Origin: Jacaranda mimosifolia
Taxonomy: Eukaryota > Streptophyta > Magnoliopsida > Lamiales > Bignoniaceae
Assembly (NCBI GenBank): GCA_018894105.1
Contig: CM032133.1
Span: forward strand, 8,632,501-8,696,500
Direction of reading: 5' to 3'
DNA: 64,000 nt
The notes beneath the pieces are model-generated. The model saw only the letters and a program-made list of their open reading frames with translations. It was not told where the DNA came from and ran no database searches. Of the stretch, positions 23,464 to 35,622 are shown one piece after another (position 1 is the stretch's first letter; each line of letters opens with the position of its first letter). Position numbers and translations under genes: made by a program.

Positions 23464-26370
23464 TGTAACACCGCTAAAATTTAGTATTTCGAAAAATAAG
23501 AATTTAGAAATCAGGATTTTGATTGGTTGGATTTTAGGGCTTGGAAAATAAATAAAAGGACTTGATTGAAATTTTTTTAAAAGTTTTGGGGTTAAAGTGC
23601 AAATAAGCAAGATTTGATTGGACCACATTTTCAAAGTTTTGGGTTGCATGGCCAATAATTTGGGTTAAATGGGTCAATTTTAGGCACTCAACATTTGTGG
23701 GGCTCAATTGAAGAATTAGTAAACTTCGAAGGACTCAATTGTATGCTGGACAAAAGTTTTAAGAGCCAATTTAGAATTCCAAAAAACTTCCCTATAAATA
23801 TCATATTTTGCAATTTCACCCTCCATTGTTCCTTTCTTCTCCACCAAAACCACCGTAAACCCCTATCTGGCGAACTTCCTCCTCCGACGGCCAAAGTTCT
23901 AATCTTATCCATCCATTCTCTTCCTCTCATCACGGCGAGCACGCTGGCGCCAAGAACAACCCATTTGACCAAAGAAACGATCAGAAACTGAGGTTCGATG
24001 AGAGCTCACGGTGGAGTTGATGGTTTCTACTTTCCAGCAATGCTTGGAGGTGGATCAATGGCTTTTCTTGATGGGCTCAGCTCGATGAACGAGTTGATGG
24101 GGGTCAATTGTGTGAATTGGTGACTGGCGAAGCCGAATCGGACGTGGTGGCTTCCAACAGCATTGAGCAAACTAGCGACTTTGAGATAAAAATTGGCTGT
24201 CTTCCTGGTGTCGTTTGGCAAAATTGATCGGAGCATTGTATTCCTGGAGCTGAGTATAGTATTTTGGTGGTGATTTTGCATATTTCTGACGGCAGCAATG
24301 ACGTGATGGCGGAGCATAGGCAAAAACTTCTCCTCATCGCGATAGTTGTGATGGTACCCTTTGCTAGTGGTTTCGAGGTTTCGATAGTCAAATCGGGGGT
24401 AAAAGCGTTGGATGATGCTTATATATATGCATATGTTGTATTACAATTCCTTAAACCTTGTATAATGAGGATTATATATGGTTGATTTATATCTATTCCC
24501 ATGCATGGATTAAGACATCGCATAATGGGCCTGGATTATGTAACAGTGGATGATAAGTAAAGATTAATTGAGTTAATTAAGATTAATTTATGGTTTTATA
24601 AAATTGGAACTCAAGAATTGATAATTGGGTGATATGAGATGATATGAGACTAGGACTTGGTATATGCATGTGCATGTATAAGTTTGGTAAACTTGAATTG
24701 TATTATTTTATGAAATGTTGGGAATTATCGAGCTAATTAGAAGAGAAAATCCTAATTTGTGAATTTGGAACCTACGTGAAAAGAATTGGGATAATTAGAT
24801 AAATAGGGTTGTTATTGTTGAGTTGAGACCCTGATACGAGATTAATTAGGTAGTTACTAATTTTAGACTAGTAATAATAAGATTGTTATTATTGAAGGTT
24901 ATCGAGGTCGAATAAGAATTTGATTGTGAATTTATTCCTTTGGTTAGGTGATGAAGGAATAGGTACCGCAGACCAGTAGACTGCTGATTGAGATTGCAGT
25001 TTTCTAAGACTACGGATGTGAGGGTCTAACCTCCTCGGTGTTTATTTTTGTATGCCCTATGAGGTTCTGCCAATCTGGTATTGTCTCTTATCTATCTGTT
25101 ATTGTGATAGACCCCTGTGAGGGTTTCTTGTTTCTGTTTTGTACTTGCTCTTGATATTGAAATCGTACTTGCATGAGTACATATACTTATTATTGGAATT
25201 GTACTCGCTTGTGATTTTGTTTGTTATCTGGTAATTGACATGTATACCCCTGTGAGGGTTATTTCTTGATTGCAATCTGGTATGAGTTTGTTCTTGTTTG
25301 TTCTGGCGCCTAGAACTTCCGTTTGTTAATTATTGATGTCTTGTTATCTATTTGTCCTATATCTTTTACTATTCCATCATGCTAATCCCAGCTGTTGAGC
25401 TTGGGATGAGCTGTTATGTTGATCCCAGATGTTAAGCTTGGGACGAGCCGTTATGTTGATTGACTGACTGACTAACTAACTAATTGATTGACTGATTGAT
25501 TGTCTAATTGATTGATTGACTGACTGACTGATTGGTTGGTGCAAAGAGAATCTGATATGCCTGTCATGTTTTGATTCGTTGGACGACATATGATATTTGG
25601 GTTTATTTTGTTTCGACTGTTCCCCGATTGTTTGTGTCCTGCTCGTGGAGCAATAAGAATGGTGTAGCTTCTTTGTTTAGGTTGGATTGTTGTTCGAGCT
25701 GAATGAGCCGTCTGCATTTCCTCATGAACTGTGATCGATTGAGGTGGACCATTCCTCCTGAGCAGAATCGGTTGAGATGATACTGGGCCTTTCGAGCTGA
25801 CAGTCATAACATCGATCTATTACCTACCTGAAGTTTTGAATTTGATAATGCTTGTTTACTGAACTTGTTATTACCTATTTTCTTCATACATTTCTGTATT
25901 GTATGTTATTTGACAATCTATTGAGTTGATTCTTCCTCAACAGATCCCTACTACTTATTATTATGAATATCCTTCACTAAGTCTATTGGACTTAAACCCC
26001 AATTTCATTAGTTTTCTCAGACAGGAATAGGTGGTGAATTGGAACTTCAGGCTTGGATCGGCGATCACATTTTGTAATAGAGAAATGTTTGTATATGCTT
26101 ATGGGTACTCTCGGACATTTTGTATTTTTTAGGAATATTATGATATGTCAGGTTTGCACTTAAGCTTCGCAACATGTTTGAACAATGAATGAAGGGATCT
26201 GTTATGGCAGGTAATTTGTACTTTTGTTAAAGTTGTTTAAGATGAAATCCACTGCTATTTCTGATAAGTTTGAAAGGTTTGTTATGGGCCTATTGATTAT
26301 TTATGGTTCAATTTAAGATTGAGCTGAGTGGCACCTCGGCTTAGGTGCTATCTCAAGTAGAGGCGCTACA
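23464..26370 (+). mobile_element. Ty3/gypsy solo LTR F5
   Basis: Solo LTR of 2907 bp, TGTAACACCGC to GGCGCTACA, with a perfect TSD TTTTG (23459-23463 and 26371-26375). It has a TATA box at 23793-23800, a CT-rich leader and a GC-rich part at about 23820-24400. A weak tandem repeat lies at 25375-25460 (CCCAGCTGTTGAGCTTGGGA type), with a GACT/GATT microsatellite to about 25535. The palindrome is at 25978-25994. Frames such as 23695-23991 and 24027-24323 lie in the GC-rich part and are not shared with other LTRs. Confidence 0.9.
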
Positions 26371-26628
26371 TTTTGAATTTTCTTATGAGATAGAAATCTA
26401 TATTGCAATTATGGATAAACACAACATGATATTTTAATTATAGAGATATGTTGATCGTATTAAAATAAAATATAAAAGTAAATAAACAAACAATGAAATT
26501 TTTTTAACTGAATTAAAAAAACTCAAAATTCTAAAAAATTGACATTTGGCCAAAATTGCACAGTTAAAATTAAAATTGCACAATTACGGGTTCCACACCA
26601 TTGTGCTATATATATATAATAGTATAGC
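26371..26628 (-). mobile_element. Helitron-like copy B, 5' terminal part
   Basis: Continuation of copy B from the right TSD of F5 to its 5' end. Read on the minus strand the end is GCTATACTATTATATATA. Solo LTR R3 inserted exactly across this end, and the right copy of its target duplication (AGATA, 29325-29329) keeps the original base, giving TCTATACT on the minus strand. That is the TC start expected of a Helitron, preceded by A. Confidence 0.6.
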
Positions 26629-26630
26629 TA

Positions 26631-29324
26631 TGTGGCGCCTCCACTTGGGATGATCCCTAAGCGGGGGTGCCACCAATTCAAGCTTGAAATTTAAATCAAA
26701 CAATGTCTGGGGAATCAAGAATTTAATCAATCTAAAGGAAAAACAACTAGCACTAGCCCAAAATATCATTCCATAGCACAATATGTAGAACCGAGTATCT
26801 TAGGTTTCATACAAACATCTTCATAACATCTCTTAGACAACTATCTCGATCGGGTGCAAACTACATATACAATCAAAACACCTAATCTATTACAAAATAA
26901 CCCTTCAACTGAAGTATGAGTCCTTGCGTCTCACGTTGACCTATCTGAAAAAAAAATATATATATATATACAAGAAAGGTGAGTCCTAAGGACTTAGTGA
27001 GGGAAAGAAAACCAGGGAGATATAGTAATAAATGAACAATTCAATAATAAACAAGAACTTCTGACGTGAATCAATAACGTACATGACACACACGATATCA
27101 AATTAGCAAACTGTTGGTCATTCCGTCCTTATTACTCCTGAATCAAATCATAATTACAAGTACCGGGCATCAGTACAATATAAGAAGATTTCCTTATCGC
27201 TCATTTGCTCGAGCACTCAGCTCGGCAGGTAATAGTTAATTTATATGGCAAGGTCGACCACATGTTGGATCCCATCACTCACAGTTCGCTACCTCCAGCT
27301 ACCTGTAAGTCAGGATCATAGATGGGTACTAGCCGTAAGACCTGTGTCTGTCGGTCCGTTTCGCCCAGCCGTCTTTCAGACCTAACCCCTGGGCCCAAAC
27401 CCCCCGTGGCGTCCCTCCGGGTGAAAATCGCCTGTGGCGTCCCATGATTTAAAACGATATAATGCCAACAGATAAAAATTTTAATCTTTATACAATAACA
27501 TGAATAGAAAAAGATGCAATCTGAATATCAATATACTGGCCAGCAAGGCCGTTCTGGAATAATAATCCAGCATTCTGCTGGAAATGGCACTTAGCCAATT
27601 CAACCGATAATCAACTATGCCATCAAAGCCAAATAACCGATATATAGAACGAACTCAAATGTATTAAAAAGATTTCTTGAACAATAAAAATGATATAAAT
27701 TGAACAGGTAATACGGGGTCAGCCAGCAAGGCTGAGGGGTACAAGGGACAAAATCGAATAACATATAAAAGTTTTGGACACTAGAACAGATAGAAATCGG
27801 AATTTATAACAAATGATAGCCTTCACAGGGGCATTCATATCAGATAACAGATAACAATTAGAGTCCAAATAATTCCTGGACTTCAAACAAATCAGAGTAC
27901 GGTATCAAAACAGAACAAACAAATATAAGAAACCCACAAAGGGTTGTTTCACGAAACAGATAGTATGAAAAATGCCAGATTAGCAGACCCTTACAGGGGT
28001 AGCAATAATTCTCAAAATACGATAATCAAATCAATACCAACCCTCACAGGGGTTTATCAATAAATTGATAAGTACAAGAGTGCCAGATTGGCGGATCATC
28101 ACCTCAAAAGACTTAGGGTATGGTTACAGTCTACTGATCTGCAGTTTCCTGCTCCTCGTTACCTAACCAAAAGAATCATTTACTTATTAAAACTTACGTT
28201 TAACCTGAATAACATCTAATAGATAAAATCCTACTATTAACTGTCTAAAATCAGTAGCTACCTGATTGATTCAATATATGAGACTTCGTCTGAAATTATC
28301 ATTAAGAAATACTCTTAATAGTGTATCTAATTTACTACCGGTTACAGGGTTCTTAATGATACTAGCGATAGATAAAAAAAAATAAAATTCAATCCCATAT
28401 TAATATCTTAAATAGTAGTAATAGGCCAACTAATCCAAAAATCTTAATTATTGTCAACTTAGAGCTCAATTTTCCAAATTTAGAGTTTTCTGGCTTAATT
28501 AACTCAATAATTTCTCAATTATCACCTTATATACAATTTTTAAATCCAAAATTCAATATAAACCATACATGAATACTTACTACCTAATATAATTCAAAAT
28601 GAATTACTCAAAGGTACAAGAAGTTTAAACAATTGAAAATGTATAAAAATCCTAATCTCAAAACCGATATTTACCTTGAAACACACAATCGAGACCCTGT
28701 AAAACCGAACCGAATGCACCAATGTGACCACCGCGATGAGAAGAAAATTATGCCTGAGAGCCGTCGCCGAAAAAATGCGAAGTCACCACTATTGGCTGAG
28801 TCTCGTCTTCCCGAGTCCAACAGTTTGGTTGGTTTTCAGTTTTGAGGTTGGGAAGGCCCTCAACCGCTGGAACCCGCCTTGAGTTCTTGCGTCTCGTCGC
28901 CTGGCTGTTCTTCCTCCGATTCTGCTGCTGCCGCCACGTCTAGCTTCCAGGCAGGTGGGAAGGGGTAGCTGGTAGTGTTAGGTGGAGGGAATGGTGGCCA
29001 ATGTTGGATGTTGGTAAAGGTGGTGAAGATGGTGAGAGGTGATGGGGTGAAGAAAGGAAAAGAAAGGAGAAAATGGTGATAAGGATGAAATGAAAAAGGA
29101 AAGTGAAGAAATAGTTGTTGTTTTTGTCTTTTATGAAATTCAATTTTTTTTTTTAATTTAGTCCCTCAATTCTTGTTAGTCATTCAATTAAGTTTTGCAT
29201 AATTGTGCATTGACCCCCAAGAAATTTAGGATATAAAAATAATATAAAGAATAATTAAATTTCCATAAATTTTAAAATGATAAAATTTTAAAGGCTATTA
29301 ATCATGAAATTTTGGGGTGTTACA
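26631..29324 (-). mobile_element. Ty3/gypsy solo LTR R3
   Basis: Reverse solo LTR of 2694 bp, TGTGGCGCCTCC to TGGGGTGTTACA on the plus strand. The flanks AGCTA (26626-26630) and AGATA (29325-29329) form a TSD with one mismatch. It belongs to the subfamily with a GC-rich block (about 27210-27440) containing GCTCGAGCACTCAGCTCGGC and GTACTAGCCG, shared with R5, R6, R7 and F7. The palindrome is at 26980-26996. The GC-rich leader end is at about 28680-28960, and the frame 28633-28845 falls there. Confidence 0.85.
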
Positions 29325-29555
29325 AGATAGATATGTTTGTTATTTAAATTTTTAGTTTTAGATATAAAATTATGAATTGGATCATATCTAAAAATATAAG
29401 TCAACCTTAAAGTTACATATCAAAATATTCAAATTTGCAATTACATTAAAATAATCACTTGCATATTATTAATTATCTAATATAATAATAGTCCGTGAAC
29501 AAAATAATGGATTGAGCATGCAATTGAATTCAAAGGTAAACTAGTAGCATGCATA
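29325..29555. other. Spacer between Helitron-like copies B and C
   Basis: It starts with the right TSD copy of R3. AT-rich sequence with no repeat partner recognised elsewhere in the window. It separates two Helitron-like 5' ends that point away from each other. Confidence 0.5.
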
Positions 29556-30775
29556 TCTATATTATTATATATAGCGCAGTTTTGTTCTTATTTAATTGTG
29601 CCAATTTGATTTTAATTGTGTAATTTTGTACACATGTTAAATTTTTATAATTTTGATTTTTTTAATTCAACTGAAATTTTTTTATTGGCTGTTTATTTAC
29701 TTTTATATATTATTTTAATATGATCAATTTCTATATTATAACTAAAATATCATGTTCTGTTTATCCAACATTGCACTATAGATTTTGTTATCATAAGATA
29801 ATTCAAAAAAATATTTATTATCATATTTTTCTCTCACTAAATAAGTTTATAATTTTAAAAATATTTTATAAGCACCATATTAAGTACTCTTCTCACAAAA
29901 TTATATCTTACAAATTTAATTTATCATAAGATAAATAGATAAATATTTTATTTATTTTATATGTAAATTTCATTATTCTATGATTATTATTTTTAAATTT
30001 TATTTTCACATTATTCGTAGTACTATTTTATATTTTTGGTTGTAGGACCTCTTTCCCCAATTAGCTAATATAATAACTTTTTTCTTTTTAATTAATTTAA
30101 AGTTCATTTCGTTGAAATTTTTTAATATTTTTTTGATAACATATTTTATATTATTTTTTGTTTTGTTTTTATTTTAAATTAATTAGATACTTTCTTAATA
30201 TATTAAAATATTTTATCACATGTTATTACTTTATTATTTTCTCAATATTTATTTAAAATTAAAGTTCTTATGGCCAACTTAGGATTGTATTTTTTATATT
30301 GCTTAAAAAAAATCAGCATGCAGTACTTTTTTATTTCAATTAATTATATTTTATGTATTTATTTTCAATACTATTTTTAAATATTTCTGTATGTTCATAT
30401 AAGAATTTATCTTTGATATTGAATTTTTATTTTACTATTATTTTAGTTGTAACTCTCTCAATTTATCTAGATAAAAAAATTATGTATACTTCATAATTGA
30501 GTAATATACATCGAATAATGTGATGTTATGAAATATTTAATATTATTATAATTTTATTAATTTGTTAAAATTATTTCAATTTTTTTATCAAATGAATGAA
30601 TAAATACTATATACTTTTCTATAAAATATTCATTAAATTTATCAACACTTGATTACCCATTTCTAATTATGTTCATCTAAGAAAGAATTTTTCATTTTTA
30701 CCATTTCTAATTATGTTCATATAAGAAAGAATTTTTCATTATTTGTATATAATAACATGTGCTTTGATAAGTTGA
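29556..30775 (+). mobile_element. Helitron-like copy C, 3'-truncated
   Basis: It starts TCTATATTATTATATATAGC after an A, matching the reconstructed 5' start of copy B. The next 1.2 kb are the reverse complement of copy B from 26628 leftward to about 15600, without the nested LTRs. It therefore supplies a second empty version of the insertion hotspot (29804-29821) and retains sequence flanking the A-specific deletion. Homology ends at about 30775, where decayed gypsy internal sequence begins, so the 3' end is lost. The 69-codon frame at 29720-29929 is low-complexity and not conserved in A or B. Confidence 0.55.
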
Positions 30776-31409
30776 GGCCCCGGGAAGAGTGTGAATAACA
30801 AACTCTATTTCTCTGTCAGGGGGTAGTAAGTTCAACTCTTTAGGGAGCACCTCGGAATACTTAGCTATCATTTCCACTCCCTATATCCTGACCGTGTCCC
30901 GAGGTTTATTTATGAGGTATGTCAAAAATCCTTGCCCTTCTTCATTCAAAATATGTCTAGCCTCAAGCGCCGATATGATCAGTATCGGGGAAGTGTCACC
31001 TGCCGAATGGTGTGTTGGTATTGATATCCCTTTTCTAAGTGTAATGCACTCAGTGTAGCAATTCACCTGTGCCTGATGGTGGTACAACCAATCCATTCCA
31101 AGTATTAAGTCATACCCTTGGATAGACATCTATAGTAGATTGGTTGGATATAATCGGTCCCAGATCATTACTGGGCAATCCTGATACATGGCGTTTGTGA
31201 TTAACCCTACTCCTAAAGGTGTCTAAACTTCAACTTGATAAGCCATGGTTTCGGGTTGTATATTTAATTTTTGAGAAAAATCAATAGATATAAATGAATG
31301 TGAAGCACCAGGATCATATAGTACTTTACCAAGACTTTTAGAGATAGTAATCATACCTTCTATGTTGGGGTTCAGTGCATCTTCTCCAGTTAGGGCATAG
31401 ACACGAGCT
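30776..31409 (-). pseudogene. Gypsy protease remnant
   Basis: Aspartic protease (retropepsin) region downstream of gag on the minus strand. The catalytic motif is DPGAS at 31301-31315, within VLYDPGASHSFIS. DPGA-type motifs are common in plant gypsy proteases, so this need not be a lesion. The flap-to-C-terminal part ends with DLILGMDWLYHHQAQVNC at about 31075-31125. In-frame stops interrupt the path after VEV and after TNLL, while the last 82 codons (30881-31129) are open. Homology ends at 30776 against Helitron-like copy C. Reverse transcriptase, RNase H, integrase and the 3' LTR are absent. Confidence 0.8.
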
Positions 31410-32460
31410 CGAACTTTCTATTTCCATTTTTCTGTTGGCATTAGGTCTTTCATTCTAAGGCAATGCTTCATAAAATGTTAGTCACTTCCACACCATAGGC
31501 ACCTTCATTGTTTCTGCCAACAATCTGCTTCTTCATGGCCAGTTATCCCACAGAACCCACACAGCATTGGTGCCTTGTCTTGAGCCTAATTTACTGTCTC
31601 GTCAGTCCGAGGAACTCATTGGGGTATGCCTCCAGTTGGTAGCTTTGGCTATTTCTTACTAGTGCCACTTGGTCCTCCAAGAGGTAGTCTTTTGTTTTCA
31701 ACCCCTATCTTCGATTTTTCAAATCTCTTGTAACTTTGATTCTAACTTTAGTGCTTTGCTTACTGCTATGTTGAAATTTGGTAAGTCAAAAATGGCAGAA
31801 TCCCCTTTGAGCTCTAGCCCTAGCCCTTGCACAAATCTTTGAGTCTGTTGGCTCTCATTCTCCAGAATGTAGGGCGTATACTTTATAAGCTGGCTGAAAG
31901 TTGCCTCATACTGACTAACGGACTAGTTTCCTTGAATTAAGTTCATGAACTCTCGTTCTCTTGATTGCTTGACCACCAAGGGTATATATTTGTCCATGAA
32001 CTCCTTGGTAAAGTTATCCCACGTCCTGTGGGTTCTTGAAGCAGTCCACTTGTAGTCGATCATTTTCCACTAGGTCCTCGCAAATCCCACTAAGAGGAAT
32101 GTGGCAAACCGTACTTTCTGCTCTTTTGGGTAGCGTTAGGTCTCGAATATGACTTCTAAATTCTCTACCCATTCTTTCATTTTTCAGTCATCCGGCTCTC
32201 CGAAAAACTTTAGGGTTTGAAAGCGAAGGAATCGTTTCGATGCTCGATCTTCAGCCATCTGTTGATCCTATGACCTAACTCCCGGTCCTCTTTGATCCTT
32301 AGGGTCTACTGGCTGACCCATTGAAGGGGTTTGTGAAACTTCTTCTTCTTGCAAAGGTTGAGAGCGAGCAGGTGCCCCTAGTTTAGGAGTATATCGGTTG
32401 TGGACCCGTTGCCCGAGAGGTCTCTCTCTTCGAGCAATTTTGGGCAGAGCGGGATGCCAT
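31410..32460 (-). pseudogene. Gypsy gag remnant
   Basis: The likely start is ATG at 32460-32458 (MASRSAQNCSKRE). About 60 codons later comes the retrotransposon gag domain: RFLRFQTLKFFGEPDD, MKEWVENLEVIFET, EQKVRFATFLL, then WDNFTKEFMDKYIP. Two CCHC zinc knuckles follow: an intact CGFCGITGHEEADC at about 31510-31560, and a second, CLWCGSD-stop-HFMKHC, interrupted by a stop. Several stops fall where the family usually has Trp, consistent with G-to-A decay. The protein would form the particle and bind RNA. The broken frame cannot make it. Confidence 0.8.
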
Positions 32461-33008
32461 CTCTTACTTTGAGATCTCTGAAGTATATCTCAAGCCTATG
32501 ATTATAAGTTGCATTCAACACCTTAGGCCATCAATAATCCCTTTAGAATTTCTTGAATCTTTCGAAAATAAAGAGAAGCAAAGTAGGTTTAGTAAAGATT
32601 CCAATTACGCATAGCAAAAGGAAGGAAATCTACTAACAAATATCAGAAAAATAATTTCATTAATATGATAAGTTAGCATTAGCAAGTTATGTTAACGTAT
32701 ACACAGGTTCAAAATTAGCAAAAGGGCTATGCTTACTATGCACCTGACCATATACAAAATGATAAAGCATAAGGAAAGGAGGGGGAAGAAAATATCAGCC
32801 GATAATACGATACCTAACAATCAAAAGTTACTACTAAACTACGATTGCCCTATATACATATATGCCAGGCATCTACTGCACCAAGTTTTCTAGCTCTACT
32901 CTTCTTCGTTAATGATACTAGACTCGGCGTCCTCGTTAACCTCCATCAGATCCAAAATCGCATTAGGAATTTCCTCAGCATCTTCATCCAGATCCTCCTT
33001 AATCGCCG

Positions 33009-33554
33009 CTATGGGGCCCTTGATGGGTTACTCCTCAATCTGCTCTTCTGTTTGTGCCCGAGCTCTGGAGCTAGACGAACCCTCGAAGGTCCCGCCTTAG
33101 TATCGATCCCTATACTGACTCCTGTGACTTGGTCTATAGACCTACCATAGTGAGCCACCATCCTGCTAATCTCGTCCATCACTAGGTGTGGTGCATCCAC
33201 GGACCTCTTGTAATCAGTCTCTAAAGCTCGAAATGTGGCCTCTATTTGATCTCGTATGGTACGGAGTCCTTGCACCTGTGCCCGTGCTATGCTCACCCTT
33301 ATGCGCTCCCGTTCAACGTCTCCCATGATTCTGTTCATGAAGTAGTCCTTAACTCTCAACATTGACTCTAGTTCATATGTCCCCGCTTGGCATTGTGTAA
33401 GTGACTCGCGCTAGTTACACAACTTTTCTTCAAGTGACTGGCACAATCTTAGTAAGCCTGTTTTTTCTTCCTCTAGAGCTTTAATCCTATCCTCTGGAGA
33501 TTCCTTGCTTTGTCCATCTATGGGCTCCTTTCCTTCTCTATGGTCGTCGACCAT
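33009..33554 (-). pseudogene. Coiled-coil leader ORF of gypsy element
   Basis: A frame of about 182 codons upstream of gag, starting at the ATG complementary to 33552-33554 (MVDDHREGKEP), broken once by a TAG (at about 33411) and otherwise open to 33009. It is Glu/Lys/Arg-rich with heptad spacing (IKALEEEKTGLLRLCQSLEE), then VKDYFMNRIMGDVERERIR and a long helical stretch to about residue 150. The relation to 19907-20137 shows it is a family feature. About 550 nt separate it from gag. Its function is unknown. An N-terminal gag extension separated by decay is the main alternative. Confidence 0.6.
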
Positions 33555-33725
33555 CCTACAATCACAAAAATCACATGAATCTATTTTGTTAGGGCCAAGC
33601 AATCAAACCTATTCCCATTCTATCCTTCGATCATGTAAAACTTTCTAAAGTGCCCAAAATACGCAAGGTTCAAATCTTATCAAACTTAATCAGCAAGTCA
33701 GCTATAAGTCCCAATGTTATTCAAT
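33555..33725 (-). other. Gypsy leader, downstream half
   Basis: Leader sequence between the coiled-coil frame and the hAT insertion site. Its other half is at 50469-50495, beyond the hAT element. No structure recognised. Confidence 0.6.
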
Positions 33726-33726
33726 T

Positions 33727-35622
33727 AGGGGTGTTCAGAAACAATCGAAACCAATCGAACCGATCAAAAACCGAAAAAATCCAACCGAATTGATGTGGTT
33801 TCGGTTTGGTTTCGATTTGAGTTTTTAAAAAACTTGATTTTTGGTTCGATTTAGTTTTTTTTTTATTTGGTTAACCGAATCGAACCAAAAATTGAAAAAA
33901 TTTAGTTCGGTTTCGGTTAATCAAAAACTAAAAATCGAACGACCAATTTTCAATTTGTTTGGTTAACCAAACTGAAAATTGGTTTGTGCATTTTTTTATA
34001 TATAAAATTTTATTATTCAAGTGCACTAGTTCTAGTTTTATTTCACATTTATTATTAATTTTTTTAAGTTAAAGATAAATAAATATAAATTTTCAAATAA
34101 TGTAAATGTTAATGTACTTTTAAGTTTTGGGATAAATAAAAAGAAATTTTTGATAGGTGAAGTAATTGAGAAAAAAAGAACTAAAGAAGTAAAATTGGAG
34201 AAGAGAAAAAAAAACTATGTTGTCTTTATTTTATAAAATATAATTGATTTTATCATCTTATTACTAAATATATCAAAATAGTTATTAAAAATCCTAAGTT
34301 TTATAAATAGTATAGATAGTAATATATGACATATAAAGGCATGAATAATAATGATGCAAAGAGGAAAAAAAAACAGAGGATGATTTAATATGATTATGAA
34401 TTTTTTGTTATACGAACTAATACACATACATATAAAAAAAAATAGATGACTATGATTTAAAGAGCTAAAAATGTGATATAAAAAGAACATTGAAAATTTT
34501 CATTTAATTAATTAATTAAACTTATATATATTAAAGGGTATGTGGTAGTGCACTACTATGGCTAGTAGTACATTACATTTGTTGGCTAATAAAGATTTTA
34601 TCTATATTATTATAAAAACAAAGACTGCTTTGTGTTTAAAATAAAAATTATTTTTGTTCATTTACATAATTTGTCCTTTTAATTATTCCAACAACAAAAA
34701 TTGACAATATAATTTATAATTATAAAAATTACAACATAATTTCTAAGTTCTAACTATATTATTAATTTATTCTAGATTCTACATGTGGAGGCATAAGTAC
34801 ATAACCTAAATAAATCCAAATATTATATTCAAATTCTAATTTTTAAATGATAATTTACAATTTATAGGTAAATTATAATTTATAATTGATATAGCTTAAA
34901 TTCTAAAGCATAATTTTGAATAATAATTCAGTAAATAACAAATTGGCACTTACTTGCCCCCAGTTCCAAATCTCAATCGACCAAAATTCAATTCCAAATT
35001 TTTAAAATTTCAAAATCATAAAATATTTATAATAGTATCAAAAAAATAGAATAATATTAAACACGTGACTCAATTAAATATATCGTATTGTTAGAGTTTT
35101 GTGAAATCTAATTTGAGTGAATGACTAGAGTAATGGAATACAGATCCTTCGTGCCTAAATGAGCTACTAACTAAGAAGTATTTTGATAATATTCGCATTA
35201 AATATAATGAGGACAATGTAGTTTAATTCACAAAGAATCTTTAAAACACTTTAAAGATGATAAAGTTGACACAATTAATTTTAAAATTTTAATATAATTA
35301 TTTGATATATGTCAATATTTTTCAGATTATATTAGATATTTTTATGTGCATACATAATAGATAATACATGTGTATTATAGGTATACAAATTTACACACAC
35401 ACACACACACACACATATTTTTCATTTGGACAACAACAATGAAAATCTTTTTGGTGCGATTAATAAATTATGGGGAAAAAAAAGGCTCTAAGCTTGTTAT
35501 ATATATATATATATATAAAGAGAGTTTTAGTTCTAACTCAATTCCTTTCCTTATTTCCTTTAGTTGACTATTGACCGCTGAGACTTGCCAAGGAAGATTG
35601 CAAGAAGTTTTAAGTTTCACTT
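33727..35622 (+). other. hAT left arm
   Basis: Non-coding. The first 280 bp carry many short direct and inverted copies of a GGTTTCGGTT/AACCGAA motif, probably transposase-binding sequence. The remainder is AT-rich, with a (CA)n microsatellite at about 35393-35415 and a (TA)n run at about 35499-35516. No transposase exon is recognised here. Confidence 0.6.

Noticed and set aside
29720..29929. A 69-codon frame in Helitron-like copy C
   Set aside because: Low-complexity AT-rich translation. The homologous parts of A and B do not keep the frame.
35393..35415. (CA)n run as a functional element
   Set aside because: An ordinary microsatellite in the hAT arm, with no associated structure.
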